From: Mycolicibacterium crocinum
GTDB lineage: Bacteria; Actinomycetota; Actinomycetes; Mycobacteriales; Mycobacteriaceae
Length of the DNA: 64,000 bases
Assembly: GCF_022370635.2 (NCBI RefSeq)
Contig: NZ_CP092362.2
Coordinates: 868,001-932,000 of the forward strand
Direction of reading: 5' to 3'
Shown here one piece after another: positions 8,961 to 18,710 of the stretch. The number at the start of each line of letters is the position of its first letter. Position 1 is the stretch's first letter. The notes under the pieces were generated by a model that saw only the letters and a program-made list of their open reading frames with translations, was not told the origin of the DNA and searched no databases. Position numbers and translations under genes: made by a program.

Positions 8961-10268
8961 ATGCGCACCGTCGCCCTTTCTTTGCACGATCCGGTCCGTA
9001 CTTCCGGTAATGACGCGGCCCGCATCCCCGCCCGCCCGCACCCCCTGCGAACCCGGCACCACATCGTGGCCCCGTCGCTGCGCATCCCCGATGCCGCTGC
9101 CGCGTCGGTCTTCGCGGCGGTCCGCCAGCGCGGCGCGATCGGTCGCGATGTAATCGCCCAGGTCACCAACCTGTCGATTGCCACGGTGAACCGCCAGGTC
9201 ACCGCCCTGCTGGACGCCGGCCTCCTGCGTGAACGCGCCGACCTGGCCGTGTCGGGCGCCATCGGCCGCCCGCGCGTTCCGGTGGAGGTCAACCACGAGC
9301 CGTTCCTGACCCTCGGCATCCACATCGGTGCGCGCACCACGAACATCGTCGCGACCGATCTGCTCGGTCGCACCCTCGACGCGGTCGAGACCCCGACGCC
9401 CCGCGGCGGGCAGGCCGCCGCGCTGGCCTCGCTGGCAGGCAGCGCCCGTCGCTACCTGAGCCGCTGGCACCGCCGCCGCCCGCTGTGGATCGGCGTCGCG
9501 ATCGGTGGCGTGGTCGACAGCGGCACCGGCCACGTCGAGCACAGCCGGCTGAGCTGGACGCAGGCCCCGGTCGGCCCGGTGTTCGCCGAGGCGCTCGGAC
9601 TGCCGGTCTCGGTGGCGTCCCACGTGGACGCGATGGCCGGTGCCGAGGTCCTGCTGGGTCTGCGTCGTCCGCCCGCGCCTGCGTCGAGCAGCCTGTACGT
9701 CTACGCCCGTGAGACCGTCGGCTTCGCCTTGGTGATCGGTGGGCGGGTGCACAGCCCGATCAGCGGCCCGGGCACTATCGCCGCGCTGCCGGCGGTCTCC
9801 GAATTGCTGGGTGGCAGTGGCCAATTGGAGTCGACGGTCAGCGATGAGGCGGTGCTGGCCGCCGCCCGCAAGCGCGGGATCGTGCCCGCCTCGGGCCCCG
9901 GCGCCTCGATGGCCACGCTGCTGCGTACCGCCCGTCATGGCGATACACCCGCCGCGATCGGAGCTCGGGAGCTACTGGCCGAGCGGGCCCGTGTGCTCGG
10001 CGGTGCGGTGGCGCTGCTGCGCGACATGCTCAACCCCGACGACCTGGTGGTCGGCGGCCAGGCGTTCACCGAGTACCCCGAGGGCATGCAGCTGGTCGAG
10101 GCGGCGTTCGCCGAACGATCGGTGCTACCGGCCCGCGATATCCGGGTCACCGCGTTCGGGAATCGGGTGCAGGAAGCCGGCGCCGGCATCGTCTCGCTGG
10201 GCGGTCTGTACGCCGACCCCATCGGCGCACTGAGGCGGGCCCAGAACCGCCGCGACGCCGCGGTGTAA
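8961..10268 (+). CDS. ROK-family transcriptional regulator, Rv0485-like
   Basis: A 435-residue regulator with an N-terminal winged helix (about residues 45-95; VITQ-like [20 protein letters not shown]) and a ROK sugar-kinase-like domain ([27 protein letters not shown]). The cysteine zinc motif (CxCGxxGC) of active ROK kinases and of the NagC/Mlc branch is absent, so it is probably a pure regulator. In M. tuberculosis, Rv0485 has been linked to control of a pe/ppe pair. It sits immediately before mshA with about 10 bp spacing, so the two may share transcription. The effector is unknown. Confidence 0.88.
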   Translation: MRTVALSLHDPVRTSGNDAARIPARPHPLRTRHHIVAPSLRIPDAAAASVFAAVRQRGAIGRDVIAQVTNLSIATVNRQVTALLDAGLLRERADLAVSGAIGRPRVPVEVNHEPFLTLGIHIGARTTNIVATDLLGRTLDAVETPTPRGGQAAALASLAGSARRYLSRWHRRRPLWIGVAIGGVVDSGTGHVEHSRLSWTQAPVGPVFAEALGLPVSVASHVDAMAGAEVLLGLRRPPAPASSSLYVYARETVGFALVIGGRVHSPISGPGTIAALPAVSELLGGSGQLESTVSDEAVLAAARKRGIVPASGPGASMATLLRTARHGDTPAAIGARELLAERARVLGGAVALLRDMLNPDDLVVGGQAFTEYPEGMQLVEAAFAERSVLPARDIRVTAFGNRVQEAGAGIVSLGGLYADPIGALRRAQNRRDAAV

Positions 10269-10278
10269 AGATGGAGGC

Positions 10279-11616
10279 GTGCGGCACGCCCGGGAACTGA
10301 CCGACAGTTCGATCGATGGGATGCCGCGTCGCGTCGCGGTGTTGTCCGTGCACACCTCCCCGTTGGCTCAGCCCGGGACCGGTGACGCCGGCGGAATGAA
10401 CGTCTACGTGCTCCAGACCGCGCTGAACATGGCCCGGCGGGGCGTGGAGGTGGAGATCTTCACCCGGGCGACATCGTCCTCGGACGAGCCGCTGGTCCGG
10501 GTGGCGCCCGGGGTTCTGGTCCGCAACGTGGTGGCCGGGCCGTTCGAGGGACTCGACAAGTACGACCTGCCCACGCAGCTGTGTGCGTTCACCGCCGGGG
10601 TGCTGCGCGCCGAGGCCAACCATGAGCCGGGCTATTACGACATCGTGCATTCGCACTACTGGCTTTCCGGTCAGGTCGGCTGGCTGGCCCGCGACCGCTG
10701 GGCGGTGCCGCTGGTGCACACCGCCCACACGCTCGCCGCGGTCAAGAACGCCGCGCTGGCCGACGGCGACGCACCGGAACCGCCGCTGCGTTCCGTGGGT
10801 GAGCAACAGGTGGTGGACGAAGCCGATCGGCTGGTCGTGAACACCGAAGATGAAGCGCATCAACTCATTTCGCTGCACAACGCCGACCCGCGCCGCATCG
10901 ACGTGGTGTACCCGGGTGTCGACCTGGAGACGTTCACACCCGGCGACCGGCGCGCCGCACGGGCAGCGCTCGGCGTTGCCGACGGCGAGCGCGTCGTCGC
11001 CTTCATCGGGCGCATCCAACCGCTGAAGGCACCCGATGTGCTCCTGCGTGCGGCCGCGCGGCTGCCCGGCGTGCGGGTGCTGATCGCCGGCGGCCCCTCG
11101 GGCAGTGGACTGGCGGCGCCCGATGCACTGGTGGGTCTTGCCGCCGAACTGGGTATGGCAGACCGGGTGACGTTCCTCCCGCCGCAGTCGCGCGAGCAGC
11201 TGGTCAACGTGTACCGGGCCGCTGATCTCGTCGCCGTGCCCAGCTATTCGGAGTCCTTCGGTCTGGTCGCGGTCGAGGCGCAGGCCTGCGGGACGCCGGT
11301 GGTGGCCGCTGCGGTCGGCGGGTTGCCGGTGGCGGTGGCCGACGGCATCAGCGGTGCCCTGGTCGACGGCCACGAGCCCGGCCGGTGGGCCGACGCGATC
11401 GACCGGCTGCTGGCCCGCGACCCCGACGAGCTGAGCCGCGCGGCCGTCACGCATGCGCAGCGCTTCTCCTGGGCCGGCACCGTCGACGGGCTGCTGGCCA
11501 GCTACGGCCAGGCGATCACCGACTACGCCAGTGCTCGGCGCAGGCATGCGGCCGGCGACGCGCTGGCCCGCCGCAACGGCCGGCGCTGGACGATGCGGCG
11601 AGGAGTGCGGTTATGA
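10279..11616 (+). CDS. mshA: D-inositol-3-phosphate glycosyltransferase (mycothiol synthesis)
   Basis: MshA transfers GlcNAc from UDP-GlcNAc to 1L-myo-inositol-1-phosphate, the first step of mycothiol synthesis. The 445-residue product closely tracks the M. tuberculosis enzyme as I remember it: [20 protein letters not shown] near the start, the [12 protein letters not shown] block, the [11 protein letters not shown] phosphate-binding region and the GT4 motif [12 protein letters not shown] 10279 is used, though ATG 10321 ([11 protein letters not shown]) would keep the whole fold and is a reasonable alternative. The stop overlaps the next start (ATGA). Confidence 0.95.
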   Translation: MRHARELTDSSIDGMPRRVAVLSVHTSPLAQPGTGDAGGMNVYVLQTALNMARRGVEVEIFTRATSSSDEPLVRVAPGVLVRNVVAGPFEGLDKYDLPTQLCAFTAGVLRAEANHEPGYYDIVHSHYWLSGQVGWLARDRWAVPLVHTAHTLAAVKNAALADGDAPEPPLRSVGEQQVVDEADRLVVNTEDEAHQLISLHNADPRRIDVVYPGVDLETFTPGDRRAARAALGVADGERVVAFIGRIQPLKAPDVLLRAAARLPGVRVLIAGGPSGSGLAAPDALVGLAAELGMADRVTFLPPQSREQLVNVYRAADLVAVPSYSESFGLVAVEAQACGTPVVAAAVGGLPVAVADGISGALVDGHEPGRWADAIDRLLARDPDELSRAAVTHAQRFSWAGTVDGLLASYGQAITDYASARRRHAAGDALARRNGRRWTMRRGVRL

Positions 11617-12146
11617 GTCCCGCGGACGTCCAACGGGTCATCGAGAAGGCCCTCGACGAGCACGGACTGGTCTACAGCCGCCACGAAGGCGCCCACGGCG
11701 GACTGCCGGGAGTGATCGTCGAGCTGCCGGGGGAGCGCAAGCTCAAGACCAACACCCTGCTGAGCATCGGTGAGCATTCGGTGCGCGTCGAAGCGTTCGT
11801 CTGCCGCCAGCCCGACGAAAACCACGAGGGCGTCTACCGTTTCCTGCTCAAACGCAACCGTCGGCTGTACGGCGTGGCGTACACGCTGGACAACGTCGGC
11901 GACATCTACCTGATCGGGCGGATGGCGCTGGACTCGGTGACCGCCGACGAGCTCGATCGGGTCCTGGGCCAGGTGCTCGAGGCCGTCGACACCGACTTCA
12001 ACACCCTGCTGGAACTGGGCTTCAAATCGTCCATCCAGAAGGAGTGGGCGTGGCGGGTGTCGCGCGGTGAATCGCTGAAGAACCTGCAAGCGTTCGAGCA
12101 CCTCATCGACGACGATGACGTGGGCGGGAACGGCCGCCCCCACTGA
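11613..12146 (+). CDS. YbjN-domain protein, Rv0487-like
   Basis: A 177-residue cytosolic protein of the YbjN/type III secretion chaperone-like fold (alpha-beta with a central antiparallel sheet). It shows [33 protein letters not shown] and DIYLIGRM, typical of the actinobacterial YbjN group. The ATG overlaps the mshA stop, so translation is coupled. Biochemical function is not established; in the family it is thought to be a chaperone-like or regulatory factor. No catalytic motif is visible. Confidence 0.85.
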   Translation: MSPADVQRVIEKALDEHGLVYSRHEGAHGGLPGVIVELPGERKLKTNTLLSIGEHSVRVEAFVCRQPDENHEGVYRFLLKRNRRLYGVAYTLDNVGDIYLIGRMALDSVTADELDRVLGQVLEAVDTDFNTLLELGFKSSIQKEWAWRVSRGESLKNLQAFEHLIDDDDVGGNGRPH

Positions 12147-12170
12147 TCGCCGCCGTGAGAGGATTCCGGC

Positions 12171-12917
12171 ATGGCTGACTCCACACTGATCCTGTTGCGG
12201 CACGGCGAGAGCGAATGGAACGCGCTGAACCTCTTCACCGGCTGGGTGGACGTCGACCTGACGGACAAGGGCCGCGCTGAGGCGGTCCGCGGCGGCAAGC
12301 TGATGGCCGAGCAGGGCCTGCTGCCCGACGTGCTGTACACCTCGCTGCTGCGCCGCGCGATCACCACCGCGCACCTGGCGCTGGATGCGGCCGACCGCCT
12401 GTGGATTCCGGTGACCCGCAACTGGCGGCTCAACGAGCGGCACTACGGCGCGCTGCAGGGGCTGGACAAGGCCGAGACCAAAGAGAAGTACGGCGAAGAG
12501 CAGTTCATGCTGTGGCGGCGCAGTTACGACACGCCACCGCCGCCGATCGAGCGGGGCAGTAAGTACAGCCAGGACGCTGACCCGCGCTACGCCGACATCG
12601 ACGGCGGTCCGCTGACCGAGTGCCTGGCCGACGTGGTCGCCCGCTTCGTCCCGTACTTCGAGCAGACCATCGTCCCGGATCTGCAAGCAGGCAAGACCGT
12701 GCTGATGGTCGCGCACGGCAACTCGCTGCGGGCGCTGGTGAAGTACCTGGACAATATGTCGGACGCCGATGTCGTGGGCCTGAACATCCCCACCGGCATC
12801 CCGCTGCGCTACGACTTGGACGCCGATCTTAAGCCGCGGGTAGCCGGCGGCACCTACCTGGACCCGGAGGCCGCCGCCGCCGGCGCTGCCGCCGTGGCCA
12901 GCCAGGGCGCCAAGTAA
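12171..12917 (+). CDS. gpmA: 2,3-bisphosphoglycerate-dependent phosphoglycerate mutase
   Basis: A 248-residue glycolytic enzyme that interconverts 3- and 2-phosphoglycerate. It carries the phosphohistidine motif [10 protein letters not shown] (His11), [21 protein letters not shown] with the second catalytic region, and the C-terminal [15 protein letters not shown]. Its length matches the dPGM family. In M. tuberculosis the same gene (gpm1, Rv0489) precedes senX3, as here. A purine-rich site (GAGAGGATTCCGGC) lies before ATG 12171. Confidence 0.96.
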   Translation: MADSTLILLRHGESEWNALNLFTGWVDVDLTDKGRAEAVRGGKLMAEQGLLPDVLYTSLLRRAITTAHLALDAADRLWIPVTRNWRLNERHYGALQGLDKAETKEKYGEEQFMLWRRSYDTPPPPIERGSKYSQDADPRYADIDGGPLTECLADVVARFVPYFEQTIVPDLQAGKTVLMVAHGNSLRALVKYLDNMSDADVVGLNIPTGIPLRYDLDADLKPRVAGGTYLDPEAAAAGAAAVASQGAK

Positions 12918-13024
12918 TCGGGTTGATTGCCCTGGATTCGGCAAACGCAGGGTAAACGGCGGCGGAATACATGCGCGCTGAGAGTGTGACGTGTCCCGAA
13001 TTGGCCGCACGCTGCTGGGATGAC

Positions 13025-13042
13025 GTTCACCGGATGCGTACC
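13025..13042 (+). promoter_or_regulatory. Possible PHO-box-like RegX3 site before senX3
   Basis: The sequence GTTCACCGGATGCGTACC lies 9 bp before the senX3 GTG. It begins with GTTCACC, the half-site described for actinobacterial PhoP/RegX3 PHO boxes. A degenerate second copy (GCGTACC) follows 11 bp later, in direct orientation. SenX3-RegX3 is known to autoregulate, so the location is sensible. Only the first heptamer is a good match. Confidence 0.35.
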
Positions 13043-13050
13043 CTTTTCCT

Positions 13051-14256
13051 GTGAGTGTTGGCTCGGTGGCAGTACTGGCCACGGCCGCGGCGCTGGTAGC
13101 GCTTGCTTGCGGACTCGGAATCGGGGCCGCGCTCACCCCACGGATCCTGGAGCGCAAGCAGCGCCGCGCGATCACCGAAGCCGGGATCACCGTGTCGCAG
13201 ATGCTGCAGCACGTCGTGTCACTGGCCCCGATCGGGATGGTGGTCGTGGACTCCCATCGCGACGTCGTGTTCATCAACGACCGCGCCACCGAACTGGGCA
13301 TCGTGCGTGACCGCCAACTCGACGAGCGGGCCTGGACGGCCGCACAACGGGTGCTGGCCACCGGCGAGGGCGTCGAGGTCGACCTGTCCCAACCGCAGCG
13401 CGCCGCGGCCGGCCGGTCCGGGCTCTCGGTGCGGGGGCACGTGCGGCTGCTGAGCAAGCAGGACCCTCGCTTCGTCGTCGTCTACGTCGACGATCAGTCC
13501 GAGCAGGCCCGCATGGAGGCCAGCCGGCGCGACTTCGTGGCCAACGTCAGCCACGAACTCAAGACACCGGTCGCCGCGATGGGCGTGCTGGCCGAAGCGC
13601 TGCTGGAATCGGCCGACGACGCCGAGACCGTGCACCACTTCGGCAAGAAGATCCTCACCGAATCCCAGCGGCTGGCCAACATGGTGCGCGAGCTGATCGA
13701 GCTGTCCCGCCTGCAGGGCGCAGAGCCGCTTCCCGACCTGGACGGGGTCGACGTCGATTCGGTTGTCAGCGAAGCGATTTCACGTCACAAGGTAGCGGCC
13801 GACAACGCCGACATCACCGTCACCACCGACGCCCCCAGCGGGTTCCGCGTGCTGGGCGATCAATCTCTGTTGGTCACCGCGCTGGCCAACCTCATCTCCA
13901 ACGCGATCGCCTACTCGCCCAACGGGTCGAAGGTCTCGATCAGCCGCCGACGGCGCGGTGACAACATCGAAATTGCGGTCACCGACCGGGGTATCGGGAT
14001 CGCCCGCGCCGATCAAGAGCGGGTGTTCGAACGGTTCTTCCGGGTCGACAAGGCACGCTCGCGTGCCACCGGCGGCACCGGCCTGGGGCTGGCCATCGTC
14101 AAACACGTTGCCGCCAATCACAACGGCAGCATCCGACTGTGGAGCCAGCCGGGTACCGGCTCGACGTTCACCCTGTCCATTCCCGCCTACCCACACACCG
14201 ATGACGACGAACCGGCCGACCAATCGGCCATTGACGAGGAGGCACTACGCCAATGA
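13051..14256 (+). CDS. senX3: Phosphate-sensing sensor histidine kinase
   Basis: A 401-residue membrane kinase that responds to phosphate limitation and phosphorylates RegX3. It has N-terminal transmembrane helices (about residues 1-25), a PAS-like segment (about 45-145), the dimerisation/phosphoacceptor motif [15 protein letters not shown] (His168), and a HATPase domain with N box [11 protein letters not shown]1 DRGIGIA and G2 [12 protein letters not shown] 13051 gives a short cytoplasmic start before the first helix. The stop overlaps the regX3 ATG, leaving no spacer. M. tuberculosis has MIRU repeats between these genes; here there are none. Confidence 0.96.
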   Translation: MSVGSVAVLATAAALVALACGLGIGAALTPRILERKQRRAITEAGITVSQMLQHVVSLAPIGMVVVDSHRDVVFINDRATELGIVRDRQLDERAWTAAQRVLATGEGVEVDLSQPQRAAAGRSGLSVRGHVRLLSKQDPRFVVVYVDDQSEQARMEASRRDFVANVSHELKTPVAAMGVLAEALLESADDAETVHHFGKKILTESQRLANMVRELIELSRLQGAEPLPDLDGVDVDSVVSEAISRHKVAADNADITVTTDAPSGFRVLGDQSLLVTALANLISNAIAYSPNGSKVSISRRRRGDNIEIAVTDRGIGIARADQERVFERFFRVDKARSRATGGTGLGLAIVKHVAANHNGSIRLWSQPGTGSTFTLSIPAYPHTDDDEPADQSAIDEEALRQ

Positions 14257-14939
14257 CCAACGTGTTGATCGTGGAAGATGAAGAGTCCCTGGCCGATCCG
14301 CTGGCCTTCCTGCTGCGCAAGGAGGGGTTCGAAGCCACCGTGGTCGGCGACGGCCCGTCGGCGCTGGCCGAATTCGACCGATCGGGAGCCGACATCGTGC
14401 TGCTCGATCTGATGCTGCCCGGAATGACCGGCACCGACGTGTGTAAGCAGTTACGGGCCCGTTCCAGCGTTCCGGTGATCATGGTGACCGCGCGTGATAG
14501 CGAGATCGACAAGGTTGTCGGCCTCGAGCTCGGCGCCGATGACTACGTGACCAAGCCGTACTCGGCTCGCGAACTGATCGCTCGCATCCGGGCCGTGCTG
14601 CGTCGCGGCAGCGATACCGAGGACTCCGGCATCGGCGATGCCATCCTGGAGGCCGGCCCGGTGCGGATGGATGTCGAACGACACGTCGTGACCGTTGGTG
14701 GCGAGCCGATCACCTTGCCGCTCAAGGAGTTCGACCTTCTCGAGTACCTGATGCGCAACAGTGGACGGGTCCTCACCCGCGGTCAGCTCATCGACCGGGT
14801 GTGGGGTGCGGACTACGTGGGCGACACCAAGACCCTCGACGTCCACGTCAAGCGCCTGCGCTCGAAGATCGAAGCCGATCCGGCCAACCCCGTGCATCTG
14901 GTCACGGTGCGCGGCCTGGGTTACAAGCTGGAAGGCTGA
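14253..14939 (+). CDS. regX3: OmpR-family response regulator RegX3
   Basis: A 228-residue regulator with a receiver domain (acidic pocket VEDEES, phosphoacceptor Asp52 in [15 protein letters not shown], and [12 protein letters not shown]) and a C-terminal winged helix ([19 protein letters not shown] through [12 protein letters not shown]). It activates phosphate-starvation genes such as pst and phoA and controls other envelope functions in mycobacteria. It is coupled to senX3 by an ATGA overlap. Its stop converges on the glycosyl-phosphotransferase gene after only 28 bp, which marks the left boundary of the inserted polysaccharide locus. Confidence 0.96.
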   Translation: MTNVLIVEDEESLADPLAFLLRKEGFEATVVGDGPSALAEFDRSGADIVLLDLMLPGMTGTDVCKQLRARSSVPVIMVTARDSEIDKVVGLELGADDYVTKPYSARELIARIRAVLRRGSDTEDSGIGDAILEAGPVRMDVERHVVTVGGEPITLPLKEFDLLEYLMRNSGRVLTRGQLIDRVWGADYVGDTKTLDVHVKRLRSKIEADPANPVHLVTVRGLGYKLEG

Positions 14940-14967
14940 CCGCGGGAAGCCGGGCGACGGCGCAGCG

Positions 14968-16539
14968 TCAGTAGGCGCCGTCGCCGCTCAGGACGGTCTT
15001 GATCGTCTTGGCGATGATCATCAGATCCCGGATGGGCGACCAGTTCTCGATGTAGCTGAGGTCCAGTCGCACGGCGTCCTCGAGGGCCAGATCCGAGCGG
15101 CCGCTGACCTGCCACAGGCCGGTCAGCCCCGGCTTCACCGTCAACCGCCTGCGGACCAGATCGTCGTAGGAGTCGACCTCACGGCGCACCTGCGGGCGCG
15201 GACCGACCACGCTCATGTCGCCACGCAGCACGTTGATGAACTGCGGCAGCTCGTCGATGCTGTACTTGCGAATGATCTTGCCCACCCGCGTGATTCGCGG
15301 GTCGTCCTTGTCCTTCCAGAACAGCGGATCGCTTCCCTGGGCCGCGATCATCGCGGGCGCTCCCGCATCGGCGCCGTCGACCATGCTGCGAAACTTCAGC
15401 ATCTTGAACGTGGTGCCCTTGAGACCGATGCGTTCGGACACGTAGAACACCGGCCCGGGGCTTGACAGGCGCACCGCGAGGGCGGTGAGGAAGAAAACCG
15501 GTGCGACGACGATCATCGCGGCGATCGTGAAGACGATGTCGAACACTCGCTTGGCCGCCGAGTTGGCCCCGTCGTATTGCGGCTTGGCCACTTCGAACAT
15601 GGCCATGCCGGCGACGGGACGGCTGTACAACCGGTCCTCTGCGACGTCGACCAAACCGGGAGCGATCATCAGATCGACGCCCAAAGAGTCGAGCTCCCAG
15701 ATCAATCGGCGGATCTCGGTGGGGTGCAGATGGTCGGTGGCGGCCAGTGCGACGGTATGGGCATGGGTGCGCCGGACGGCGTCGGCGATCGCCTGGTCGA
15801 TGCCCACGACCGGGATGTGGACGCCGTCGACGTCGAGCCCGCTGTCGTGGGCGGTCGGTCCCTCAGGAGTGCAGATCCCGACGACCCGGTAACCGGCGCC
15901 GGGGTCTCGCACGAACGTGGCGGCCACCTCGGCGGCGGTCCTCGAGCTGCCCACCACGAGCACGGAGATCTGGTGCTCGGCACGGGCGAGTTCGGCCGCC
16001 GCCACCCGCCGCCAGTACATGCGGCTCGCGAGGAGCCCGATCAGGCCGGCGGGGAAGACGATTGCCAGGTACGTCCGTGATACATCGACGTGCAGCAGCA
16101 GCGCGCCGATCGCGATCAGGCCGAACAGCTGCAGCGTGGCGAGCACGACGCTCATGTACTCGCCGACGTCCCGGCCGACGATGCGGCGTGCCCGGTAGCC
16201 GCTGAGCCCCAGCGCAGCCATCCAGAGCGCGGCCAGTGCGGCCGAGCCGACGGAGTAGGTCAGCAGCGCGGCCGGCTGGTGGGCGAACAGGACGACCGTC
16301 GCGACGGCCAGGGCGAGGCAAATGATCGCGGCGTCGCTCAAGATCAACCGCTTGGAGTGCCGGACATGCCGGGTCTCGCGCCGCGACGCCCGAGTCTCCT
16401 GCCAGAGCGGGGGGATGCTGTTCTCGTCAAATAACGCAGAGGTGGAGTTTTGGCGAAGATTTTTGTCGCAGCTGTTACTCACTGAGATCCGGTTATCGGA
16501 CTGTTCAGCCAACACAGCGAAATCTGCCCTCGTAGTCAC
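14968..16539 (-). CDS. WcaJ/CpsE-type polyprenyl-phosphate glycosyl-1-phosphate transferase
   Basis: A 523-residue membrane enzyme predicted to start glycan assembly by moving a sugar-1-phosphate from a nucleotide sugar onto a polyprenyl phosphate (decaprenyl phosphate in mycobacteria). Layout: a polar N-terminus (1-60), about four transmembrane helices (65-190), a Rossmann-like cytoplasmic domain (about 195-320), another hydrophobic segment (FDIVFTIAAMIVVAP) and the bacterial sugar-transferase domain with KFRSMV, KYSIDELPQFINVL and MSVVGPRPQ. Length and order match the WbaP/WcaJ large group. The GTG at 16539 is accepted; ATG codons further in would remove only the polar leader. The sugar is not predictable. 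Confidence 0.92.
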   Translation of the reverse strand: MTTRADFAVLAEQSDNRISVSNSCDKNLRQNSTSALFDENSIPPLWQETRASRRETRHVRHSKRLILSDAAIICLALAVATVVLFAHQPAALLTYSVGSAALAALWMAALGLSGYRARRIVGRDVGEYMSVVLATLQLFGLIAIGALLLHVDVSRTYLAIVFPAGLIGLLASRMYWRRVAAAELARAEHQISVLVVGSSRTAAEVAATFVRDPGAGYRVVGICTPEGPTAHDSGLDVDGVHIPVVGIDQAIADAVRRTHAHTVALAATDHLHPTEIRRLIWELDSLGVDLMIAPGLVDVAEDRLYSRPVAGMAMFEVAKPQYDGANSAAKRVFDIVFTIAAMIVVAPVFFLTALAVRLSSPGPVFYVSERIGLKGTTFKMLKFRSMVDGADAGAPAMIAAQGSDPLFWKDKDDPRITRVGKIIRKYSIDELPQFINVLRGDMSVVGPRPQVRREVDSYDDLVRRRLTVKPGLTGLWQVSGRSDLALEDAVRLDLSYIENWSPIRDLMIIAKTIKTVLSGDGAY

Positions 16540-16637
16540 CGAACTGCTATTAACTGCACCGTAACTCTAGTTAGGCCGCATGGCAACCACTGCGCCTCAT
16601 GACGTACGTCACGGGTTTTGTGCAGAGTGATGCAGAT

Positions 16638-17915
16638 TCAGCAAAGATGTAGTTGGCCCCGGCACACCGAGAAGGCGGTGTCGTAGGCGGCGAACACCGC
16701 AGACCGGGAGTATGTGGTGCGGAAATGCTCCCGGGCCTGCGCAGAAATCTCTGCGTTGATGCCTCGGTCGGTGAGTGAGCAGAGCAACTCGGCGAGTTCG
16801 GCCGGTTGGCGGCCGATGAGCACTCCGGTGCCCGGTCCACTCGCGAACCCCTCGGCGCCGATCGGTGTGGAGACCACCGGTAACGCTCGGCCCAGCGCCT
16901 CGATCACCTTGAGCTTGATGCCGGAACCGAAGCGAAGCGGATTGACCAACGCTGCGACGCCGGAAAGGGCCGCACCGAGATCCGGGACGTAGCCCTCCAT
17001 GACGACGCTGTCGCCCAATGTCGCCGCGAGGGCCAGCAATTCGGGCCGAGCCTCGCGGCCGATGATTCGCAGCCGGGCATCGGGATGCCGTTTCAGGATC
17101 AGCGGCCACGCCGTCTCGAGAAACGATCTCAATCCATCGTCGTTGTGCGGCAGGGACAGCAGACCGAGGAATGCGAATTCCGGTGCGCCGTTGTAATCCC
17201 GTTCCGGCCCGGCCGGAACGGTGATCAGCGGCGGAATGCTCTGTATCCGATCGGCCCCGAGGTCGGTGCGCTCCATGAGGACATTGGCCTCATCCGCATT
17301 GACCAGCAGGGAGCGCCGGAAGCGACGCGCCGTGCGGTCCTCGCTGCGGCGAACCAGGGAGCGTTCGGCCCGCAGCAGCATTGTCTGGCTCCTGCGGTGC
17401 GTCGCCAGCGGACGTAGTTTCGCCGGCACGTGTTCGGCGAAATTGCCCAGCGGGCTGACATTGATGTCACCGAACTTCTCGGCGGCCTGGAGCATCCGGT
17501 CGTAGCGCTCGGAGAACAGGTCGTCGAGATAACACACCTGTTCTGCAGCTATCTGATCCGGCGCGTACTGAGCCATTCGGACTGTGTCATAGATCTGCAG
17601 GTCAGGGCTGATCCGCTCGAGTATGTCGGCGATGCCGGCCGCCGTCTGCGGCGAACCGAGAAAAGCCTCCTGCAAACTCGCCCGACCGGTCGACACTCGA
17701 GTCATTAAGTTGCCGAGCACCTCGCGCCGGCTAGGGCCCGGCACGACATGCACGCGTACCGGAAATTGCTGTTGTGGCGCGACCCCGACTTTTATGTAGT
17801 GCACATTGTCCTGCCCGTGCCGCTCGGTCAGGTAGTCGATGAACCCCGCGAGGACGACTTTCTTGCCCGCATCGGTCGGATAGGGGTCGACGGCACTGAT
17901 CAGCGCGACAGTCAC
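16638..17915 (-). CDS. GT4-like glycosyltransferase of the polysaccharide locus
   Basis: About 425 residues. The C-terminal half has GT4 features: FAFLGLLSLPHNDDG, a LRIIGREARPEL segment and FGSGIKLKVIEALGRALPVVSTPIGAEGF, the (S)GIKxKxxEA pattern seen in GT4 proteins. The N-terminal half has VALISAVDPYPTDAGKK and is more divergent. GTG 17915 is chosen because the protein then begins directly with the first beta strand of the GT-B fold. There is no good Shine-Dalgarno sequence, so the start is uncertain. It lies 98 bp upstream of the WcaJ-type gene on the same strand and diverges from the Wzz-like gene across 147 bp that must hold both promoters. Confidence 0.82.
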   Translation of the reverse strand: MTVALISAVDPYPTDAGKKVVLAGFIDYLTERHGQDNVHYIKVGVAPQQQFPVRVHVVPGPSRREVLGNLMTRVSTGRASLQEAFLGSPQTAAGIADILERISPDLQIYDTVRMAQYAPDQIAAEQVCYLDDLFSERYDRMLQAAEKFGDINVSPLGNFAEHVPAKLRPLATHRRSQTMLLRAERSLVRRSEDRTARRFRRSLLVNADEANVLMERTDLGADRIQSIPPLITVPAGPERDYNGAPEFAFLGLLSLPHNDDGLRSFLETAWPLILKRHPDARLRIIGREARPELLALAATLGDSVVMEGYVPDLGAALSGVAALVNPLRFGSGIKLKVIEALGRALPVVSTPIGAEGFASGPGTGVLIGRQPAELAELLCSLTDRGINAEISAQAREHFRTTYSRSAVFAAYDTAFSVCRGQLHLC

Positions 17916-18062
17916 CCGGGTGATGTTAGCTAATCTCAAAAAATTTGCCACAATTGGTCCACATGGTAGGACTGGGCCGGTGGAGTCGCCGAGATGCGCT
18001 TCGCTACTAAGCTGCATGGCAGCACGGTTCGGTCGACCACGAAACCCGACTAAGGAACAACC

Positions 18063-18710
18063 ATGGCCAAGTACCGCCTCACCATCGCGGCCTTCGCAGT
18101 GATCGGTGCTCTTCTCGGCGCCGCGTTGGGGTACGTCCTCGCCCCGCACCCGCACCGCTATCAGGCTGCGGCGCGCGTCGCACTGCTTCCCGCCCCCGAT
18201 CTGACGATCGGGGAGGCGTCCCCGTTCTGGGAGGTGCTCAGCCGCGGGCAGATCAGCAGGACCGCTGCCGTGCTCTACAACGACCCGCGCTGGTTGCCGT
18301 CGGCCGCCAACGCTGCGAAGGTCCCGCAGAGCGAGCTGGCGCTCACCGCGGCCGCGCTGCCGGACACCACGATCGTCACGGTGACCGTCGACGCCGGTTC
18401 GGCCAAGGCCGCTGAGGCGGCATTGAACGATGTGCTGACCAAGGCGACTCCGGAAGTCACCCAGCTGAGCGCGCCCTACGCCGTGAAGGTGCTGTGGCCG
18501 CAGGAGGGCAGCGCGGTGCCGGTTCCCGTCCCCGGCGCGACGCAGGTCGCGGCGGCCGGCGCGCTGGGTGGCCTGCTGATCGGTGGCGGTGCCGGGTGGC
18601 TGGTCCTCCGGGCGCGCCGCCAACGACGCGACTCGGCACCGGTCTCGCGAGTGCGCTCGCTCAACGACGACACCCGTCCGATCGACGAAGAGGTGCTACC
18701 CCGGTTATGA
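18063..18710 (+). CDS. Wzz/YveK-like polysaccharide chain-length (co-polymerase) protein
   Basis: A 215-residue bitopic membrane protein: transmembrane helix near the N-terminus (about 7-27, IAAFAVIGALLGAALGYVLA), a periplasmic domain of about 130 residues, a Pro-rich turn (VPVPVPGATQ) and a second helix (about 160-180) followed by a basic cytoplasmic tail. This Pro-rich turn plus second helix is the hallmark of Wzz/PCP proteins, which set polysaccharide chain length with the Wzy polymerase. It is small for the family and has no tyrosine-kinase domain. It is the first gene of the plus-strand run and its stop overlaps the polymerase start (ATGA). Confidence 0.78.
   Translation: MAKYRLTIAAFAVIGALLGAALGYVLAPHPHRYQAAARVALLPAPDLTIGEASPFWEVLSRGQISRTAAVLYNDPRWLPSAANAAKVPQSELALTAAALPDTTIVTVTVDAGSAKAAEAALNDVLTKATPEVTQLSAPYAVKVLWPQEGSAVPVPVPGATQVAAAGALGGLLIGGGAGWLVLRARRQRRDSAPVSRVRSLNDDTRPIDEEVLPRL

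Noticed and set aside
11523-13457. 644-codon minus-strand open frame
   Set aside because: Antisense to mshA, YbjN, gpmA and senX3, all clearly identified.
14240-14260. MIRU-type repeat between senX3 and regX3
   Set aside because: The genes overlap by ATGA, so there is no room for the repeat.
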